Positions 6,097 through 10,195 of a DNA stretch of 10,195 bases are shown piece after piece. The number at the start of each line of letters is the position of its first letter. The first letter of the stretch is position 1. Both the position numbers and the translations under genes were made by a program. The stretch is from an uncultured Tolumonas sp. (GTDB lineage: Bacteria; Pseudomonadota; Gammaproteobacteria; Enterobacterales; Aeromonadaceae): assembly GCA_903931645.1 (NCBI GenBank), contig CAIZDF010000351.1:1-10195 (forward strand), given 5' to 3'. The notes under the pieces were generated by a model. It saw only the letters and a list, made by a program, of their open reading frames with translations. It was not told the origin of the DNA and searched no databases.

Positions 6097-9000
6097 ATGA
6101 GTCTGAAATTTACCGAAGCGAAACTGGAACAAGCCATTATCGAGCTGCTTGGCGAGCAGGGTTTCACGCATGTGTTGGGTGAAACGCTGGTGCGTAAAAA
6201 CAACGAGCAGGTGTTGATCACCGACGATCTACGCACCTACCTCGCCAGCCAATATCACGCCGATGATATTACCAGCAGTGAAATCGACAGCATCATTCGT
6301 CAGCTTGCTACGCTTCCCGCCACCGATCTTTACGACAGCAATAAAACCTTCTGCCACTGGCTGGCTAACGGCTTTCTGTTCAAACGTGAAGACCGTAATA
6401 AGAAAGATCTCTATATCGAGCTGATCGACACGCAGCATCTGCCCGCTGCATTAACGCAACTGTTTGTAGCAGACCCCATGCCGTTACAACAAGTCGCTGA
6501 AAATAAAATCACCTATCTGCCTGCCAGAGATAACAACTGCTATAAGGTGGTTAACCAGCTTGAGATCACCGGCAGAGATGAGCAACTGCGTATTCCCGAT
6601 GCCATTCTTTACATCAATGGTCTGCCGCTGGTGGTATTTGAATTTAAAACGGCCATCCGTGAAGAAGAGGCCAATCTCGCCCATGCATGGGCACAGCTTT
6701 GCACCCGTTATCGCCGTGATATTCCGCAACTGTTTGTGTTTAACGCGCTTTGCATCATTAGCGATGGCGTGAATAACCGCATGGGTAATCTGTTTGCCTC
6801 ATACGACTATTTTTATTCTTGGCGCAAAATTAGCGGCAACGAATCGCGCGAACAAAACGGCATTCATTCGCTGCACAGCATGGTGCAGGGGCTGTTTCAC
6901 CCCGTGCGGCTGCTCGATGTGCTGAAAAACTTTATCTTCTTTCCTGACACATCCAAAAAAGAGATCAAAATCGGTTGCCGTTATCCGCAATATTACGCCG
7001 CTCGTAAGCTCTTTTTCAGCATCAAACAGGCGCGTAAACCACAGGGTAACGGCAAAGGTGGCACCTATTTTGGCGCAACAGGTTGCGGTAAAAGTTACAC
7101 CATGCAGTTTTTAACGCGCTTGCTGATGAAGAGTGTCGATTTCGCCAGCCCGACCATTGTGCTGATCACCGATCGCACCGACCTTGACGATCAGCTCTCG
7201 AAACAGTTTTGCAGCGCCACCCGTTTTATTGGTGATGACACCATCGAGCCCGTGGAAAGTCGCGCTGACTTACGCGCAAAACTCTGTGGGCGTAATAGTG
7301 GTGGCGTTTTTCTGACTACGATTCACAAATTCACCGAAGATCTGCAATTGCTCTCTGAGCGCAGCAACATCATCTGCATTTCTGATGAAGCGCACCGCAG
7401 TCAGGTTAATCTTGATCAGAAAATCGTGATTGATGAGAAAACCAATTCCATTCGTAAAACCTACGGCTTTGCCAAATACCTGCACGACTCATTACCCAAT
7501 GCCACGTTTGTGGGTTTCACCGGCACACCAATTGATGCCACGCTCGAGGTGTTTGGTGAGGTGATCGACAGTTACACCATGACCGAATCGGTGAACGATG
7601 AAATCACGGTGCGGATTGTCTATGAAGGCCGCGCGGCGAAGGTGATCCTCGATAACGGCAAACTGGTGGAGATCGAAAAGTATTACAACGAATGCGCCGA
7701 TGCAGGGGCCAGCGAATATCAAATCGACGAGAGTAAAAAAGCCTCGGCGAATATGTATTCCATTTTAGGCGACCCTGATCGCCTCGAAGCACTGGCGAAA
7801 GATTTTGCCAGCCATTACGAGCAGCGCGTGGCCGAAGGTTCCACCGTTAAAGGCAAAGCGATGTTTGTCTGCGCCAGCCGCGATATTGCCTATGCCTTCT
7901 ATCAGCAGTTAAAAGCGATCCGCCCCGCATGGTTTGACGTGAAGCAAGCCATTGATGGCGTGCAACTCAGCGAAGCGGAAAGCAAAGAGCTGATCCCCTC
8001 TGAAATGGTGCGCATGGTGATGACGCGCAGCAAAGATGACGAGACCGAATTTTACGATCTGCTGGGCACGAAAGATGACAGAAAAGAGCTGGATAAACAG
8101 TTCAAAAACCCGAAGTCGAACTTCAAAATCGCCATTGTGGTCGATATGTGGCTGACCGGTTTCGACGTGCCAGCGCTCGACACCATTTACATTGATAAAC
8201 CGCTGCAAAAGCACAACTTGATCCAGACTATTTCCCGCGTCAACCGCACCTATGAAGGCAAAGACAAAGGCTTGGTGGTCGATTACATCGGCATCAAACG
8301 GCAGATGAATCAGGCGCTGGCGATGTATTCCAAAGCCGATGCCACCAACTTTGAAGACATTCGCCAATCAGTCGTGGAGGTGAAAAATCACCTCGATCTG
8401 TTGAAGCAGATGTTCCACCCGTTCGATAGTAAAGATTACTTTAGCGGTGAAGCACGCGCCCAGCTCGATTGCCTTAACCGCGCGGCTGAATTCGTATTAC
8501 AGAGTAAGAAATTTGAAACCCGCTTTATGGGGTTGGTGAAGCGCATGAAGGCGGCCTATGACATCTGCTGTGGCAGTGAACACTTAGACCAGTTTGAGCG
8601 CGACCATATTCATTTCTATCTGGCGGTGCGCTCTATCGTGTTCAAGCTCACCAAAGGCGATGCGCCTGATGTCACGCAGATGAACGCCCGTGTGCGAGAG
8701 CTGATCGCCGAAGCATTGAAATCTGACGGGGTCGAGGAGATCTACGCGTTGGGTGAAGACCAAGCCGATTCGATCGATATTTTCGACGAAGACTATCTGG
8801 CGCGGATCAGCAAAATCAAACTGCCGAACACTAAAATTCAGTTACTGCAAAAGCTGTTAGCGAAAGCGATCAGCGACTTTAAAAAAGTGAACCAGATGCA
8901 AGGCATCGACTTCTCGCAACGTTTTCAGAGGCTGGTCGAAACCTATAACGAACGCAAAGAGAATGACCTGTTTAACGGCGAAGAGTTCACCGTCATTGCC

Positions 9001-9360
9001 GATGACATGGTTGAGCAGATCGTGGGCATGTTCAATGAGCTGAAATCAGAAATGACCTCATTTGAAGCGATGGGCATTGATATGGAAGAGAAGGCGTTTT
9101 ACGACATTCTCGCCGCAATGCAGCAGAAATACGATTTCACCTACGACGACGACAAAATGCTCAATCTGGCGAAAGAGATGAAAATCATCGTCGATAATCA
9201 GGCGCAATACCCCGACTGGAGCCACCGCGACGACATCAAAGCCGCGCTGAAAGTCGAACTGATCTTGTTACTGCACCGTTATGGCTTCCCGCCCGTAGCG
9301 AACGATGACGTGTATAAAAACGTACTGGAACAGGCAGAGAATTTTAAGAAGAATCATTAG
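6097..9360 (+). CDS. hsdR: Type I R-M system restriction and translocation subunit HsdR
   Basis: HsdR cuts DNA after ATP-driven translocation when the HsdM-HsdS complex meets an unmethylated site. The 1087 residues fit the family. The N-terminal PD-(D/E)xK nuclease shows P167-D168 and E182-F-K184 in the expected hydrophobic context. The superfamily 2 helicase motor follows, with Walker A GATGCGKS at 326-333, the DEAH box at 430-433, motif III FTGTP at 474-478, and motif VI QTISRVNR at 710-717. A helical C-terminal region (about 800-1087) would contact the methyltransferase core. All key residues are present and no frameshift is seen, so the enzyme should be active. AGGGA at 6085-6089 lies seven bases before the ATG. 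It is the last gene of the operon; a terminator follows about 50 bases after the stop. Confidence 0.97.
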   Translation: MSLKFTEAKLEQAIIELLGEQGFTHVLGETLVRKNNEQVLITDDLRTYLASQYHADDITSSEIDSIIRQLATLPATDLYDSNKTFCHWLANGFLFKREDRNKKDLYIELIDTQHLPAALTQLFVADPMPLQQVAENKITYLPARDNNCYKVVNQLEITGRDEQLRIPDAILYINGLPLVVFEFKTAIREEEANLAHAWAQLCTRYRRDIPQLFVFNALCIISDGVNNRMGNLFASYDYFYSWRKISGNESREQNGIHSLHSMVQGLFHPVRLLDVLKNFIFFPDTSKKEIKIGCRYPQYYAARKLFFSIKQARKPQGNGKGGTYFGATGCGKSYTMQFLTRLLMKSVDFASPTIVLITDRTDLDDQLSKQFCSATRFIGDDTIEPVESRADLRAKLCGRNSGGVFLTTIHKFTEDLQLLSERSNIICISDEAHRSQVNLDQKIVIDEKTNSIRKTYGFAKYLHDSLPNATFVGFTGTPIDATLEVFGEVIDSYTMTESVNDEITVRIVYEGRAAKVILDNGKLVEIEKYYNECADAGASEYQIDESKKASANMYSILGDPDRLEALAKDFASHYEQRVAEGSTVKGKAMFVCASRDIAYAFYQQLKAIRPAWFDVKQAIDGVQLSEAESKELIPSEMVRMVMTRSKDDETEFYDLLGTKDDRKELDKQFKNPKSNFKIAIVVDMWLTGFDVPALDTIYIDKPLQKHNLIQTISRVNRTYEGKDKGLVVDYIGIKRQMNQALAMYSKADATNFEDIRQSVVEVKNHLDLLKQMFHPFDSKDYFSGEARAQLDCLNRAAEFVLQSKKFETRFMGLVKRMKAAYDICCGSEHLDQFERDHIHFYLAVRSIVFKLTKGDAPDVTQMNARVRELIAEALKSDGVEEIYALGEDQADSIDIFDEDYLARISKIKLPNTKIQLLQKLLAKAISDFKKVNQMQGIDFSQRFQRLVETYNERKENDLFNGEEFTVIADDMVEQIVGMFNELKSEMTSFEAMGIDMEEKAFYDILAAMQQKYDFTYDDDKMLNLAKEMKIIVDNQAQYPDWSHRDDIKAALKVELILLLHRYGFPPVANDDVYKNVLEQAENFKKNH

Positions 9361-9388
9361 AAGTATGTACTGCTAAAAAGAAATATCC

Positions 9389-9402
9389 TCAAGTTACCTT
9401 GA
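9389..9402. repeat. Small inverted repeat downstream of hsdR
   Basis: TCAAG-TTAC-CTTGA has five-base arms and overlaps a -35-like TTGACT (9399-9404). No good -10 is found at 16-18 bases. It could be part of a control region for the downstream gene pair, but the evidence is thin. Confidence 0.2.
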
Positions 9403-9410
9403 CTTCTCAG

Positions 9411-9442
9411 AGCTACCTATCAAAATGATAGGTAGCTTTTTT
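9411..9442 (+). terminator. Rho-independent terminator after hsdR
   Basis: AGCTACCTATC (9411-9421) pairs perfectly with GATAGGTAGCT (9427-9437) around the loop AAAAT. A run of six T (9437-9442) follows directly. This is a textbook intrinsic terminator, placed 50 bases after the hsdR stop. It separates the R-M operon from the downstream pair, which must then have its own promoter or depend on read-through. Confidence 0.85.
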
Positions 9443-9473
9443 GATCGGCTTAAATATTACTTTTGGATCACGT

Positions 9474-9812
9474 ATGACATCCAAGCCAACGGTTATATCT
9501 GAATTTCCCTTAACTGATCACTCAGCAAAACAGATCATCAGGGATTTAGCAGAGAATCACACGGGTAGAATTAAATTTTCAAAGCATATTCGAGAGCGAA
9601 TGATTGAGCGGCGAGTAACAGATGCTCAGATCCTGTCGGTTTTGAAAAGTCATAGCAGCGTCATAACAGAAAGTACCAGCCAGACACCGGCTGGTGATTG
9701 GAAGTTAAATATGAAAGGCGTTGCTGCAGGTGATGTGATTGAGGTTGTGATTTGCATTAAATCGTGTGATTACGACCCATCATTGAGACTGATAACGGTC
9801 ATGATTAAATAA
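9474..9812 (+). CDS. DUF4258 domain protein, putative type II toxin
   Basis: This is a 112-residue protein with a DUF4258-like core at about 33-112. The core begins FSKHIRERMIERRVTDAQIL, the typical opening helices, followed by beta-strands such as DVIEVVICIK and LRLITVMIK. DUF4258 proteins resemble small RelE/BrnT-fold toxins and are often encoded just before an HTH antitoxin, which is the arrangement here: an HTH gene starts 49 bases downstream. Toxin activity is inferred from family and context. I chose ATG 9474, with GGA at 9465-9467 as a weak ribosome site. An in-frame TTG at 9441 lies inside the T-tract of the terminator and would add only 11 residues. N-terminal residues 1-30 are not part of the recognised domain. 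Confidence 0.75.
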   Translation: MTSKPTVISEFPLTDHSAKQIIRDLAENHTGRIKFSKHIRERMIERRVTDAQILSVLKSHSSVITESTSQTPAGDWKLNMKGVAAGDVIEVVICIKSCDYDPSLRLITVMIK

Positions 9813-9861
9813 AGAACATAAAACGCTATTGGCTAAGCAACAGTGAGTGAAGGGGACAAAC

Positions 9862-10195
9862 ATGAAAAGCTATCACTACAGGGAGTGCGGATTAGATAAC
9901 GTGTACCTTGTTAATGGCTTTACAGTGGATGAAGATGACGGTGAAGAATATGTGTCCATCGATGATATTCATGGATTACACCGTTTAATCGCCAAGCAAA
10001 TCGTTGATAAAACAACAGCCATGACAGGGGCAGAATATCGCTTTCTTCGTATTGAAATGAATTTGTCGCAAAAGACGATAGGCGAGTTGTTTGGTGTCGA
10101 TGCACAAACTGTCGCCCGATGGGAAAAGGGCAAAAATGAATTGCCTAAAATGGCAGATGTATTGATAAGAGCTGTGTATAACGAATTTATTGAGC
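9862..10195 (+). CDS. Partial HTH (XRE/MqsA-like) transcriptional regulator, putative antitoxin
   Basis: This frame opens at ATG 9862, with AGGGG at 9851-9854 and the preceding A as ribosome site. It continues for 111 codons to the window end without a stop, so the C-terminus is missing. The N-terminal part (YRECGLDNVYLVNGF at 6-20, then VSIDDIHGLHRLIAKQIV) is characteristic of a family of small HTH regulators. An XRE-type helix-turn-helix follows at about 67-92 (LSQKTIGELFGVDAQTVARW). The C-terminal HTH resembles that of MqsA/YgiT antitoxins, but the zinc-binding CxxC pairs of MqsA are absent; only C9 is present. Placed after a DUF4258 gene, it probably binds and neutralises that protein and represses the pair's own promoter. 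The role is inferred; the HTH itself is clear. Confidence 0.8.
   Translation, partial: MKSYHYRECGLDNVYLVNGFTVDEDDGEEYVSIDDIHGLHRLIAKQIVDKTTAMTGAEYRFLRIEMNLSQKTIGELFGVDAQTVARWEKGKNELPKMADVLIRAVYNEFIE

Noticed and set aside
7909..8367. 152-codon open frame on the minus strand within hsdR
   Set aside because: It lies wholly inside hsdR, which has all its motifs intact; the composition is a mirror of hsdR codon use and no domain is recognisable.
9399..9430. Promoter for the DUF4258-HTH pair based on TTGACT at 9399
   Set aside because: No acceptable -10 is found 16-18 bases downstream, and the region would overlap the terminator stem.
9441..9473. TTG start for the DUF4258 gene
   Set aside because: It lies in the T-tract of the terminator and has no ribosome site. 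The ATG at 9474 is in frame and has a weak Shine-Dalgarno sequence.
1..10195. CRISPR arrays, insertion sequences, tRNA or rRNA genes, attachment sites
   Set aside because: No regularly spaced direct repeats, transposase reading frames with terminal repeats, cloverleaf patterns or integrase genes were seen on either strand.

Overview
The window carries a complete type I restriction-modification (R-M) locus interrupted by two accessory genes. A divergent gene lies on its left, cut by the window edge, and a small toxin-antitoxin-like pair lies on its right, whose last gene is also cut. Protein families, the mid-range base composition and the Shine-Dalgarno spacing fit a gammaproteobacterium. I cannot name genus or species from the sequence. 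The gene mix looks like a chromosomal defence island.

Layout. Positions 97-1 (minus) hold the first 32 codons of a protein that resembles the N-terminus of an AAA/ABC-type ATPase. A 264-base divergent intergenic region (98-361) contains a plausible promoter for that gene and two short inverted repeats. From 362 to 9360 five genes run in one direction with overlaps or very short gaps: hsdM (DNA adenine methyltransferase), hsdS (specificity subunit with two target recognition domains), a RhuM-Fic/Doc fusion protein, a SWIM zinc-finger protein, and hsdR (nuclease and motor subunit). A near-perfect Rho-independent terminator at 9411-9442 ends the run. Beyond it are a DUF4258 protein (9474-9812) and an HTH regulator (9862 to the window end), arranged like a type II toxin-antitoxin pair.

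How the genes work together. HsdM and HsdS should form the methyltransferase, with HsdS choosing the target. Adding HsdR gives the complex that translocates and cuts unmethylated DNA. The RhuM-Fic and SWIM genes sit between hsdS and hsdR with a four-base overlap between them, so they are probably co-transcribed with the R-M genes. Whether they guard, modulate or merely accompany the system cannot be told from sequence. The Fic motif is of the Doc type (lysine in the GNK position), and I found no inhibitory (S/T)xxxE(G/N) motif in either accessory gene.

The most striking sequence-level signal is in hsdS. Its two recognition domains are AT-rich while its central and C-terminal conserved segments, like the flanking genes, are GC-richer, which points to domain swapping. 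I saw no rRNA, tRNA, CRISPR array, insertion sequence or attachment site.
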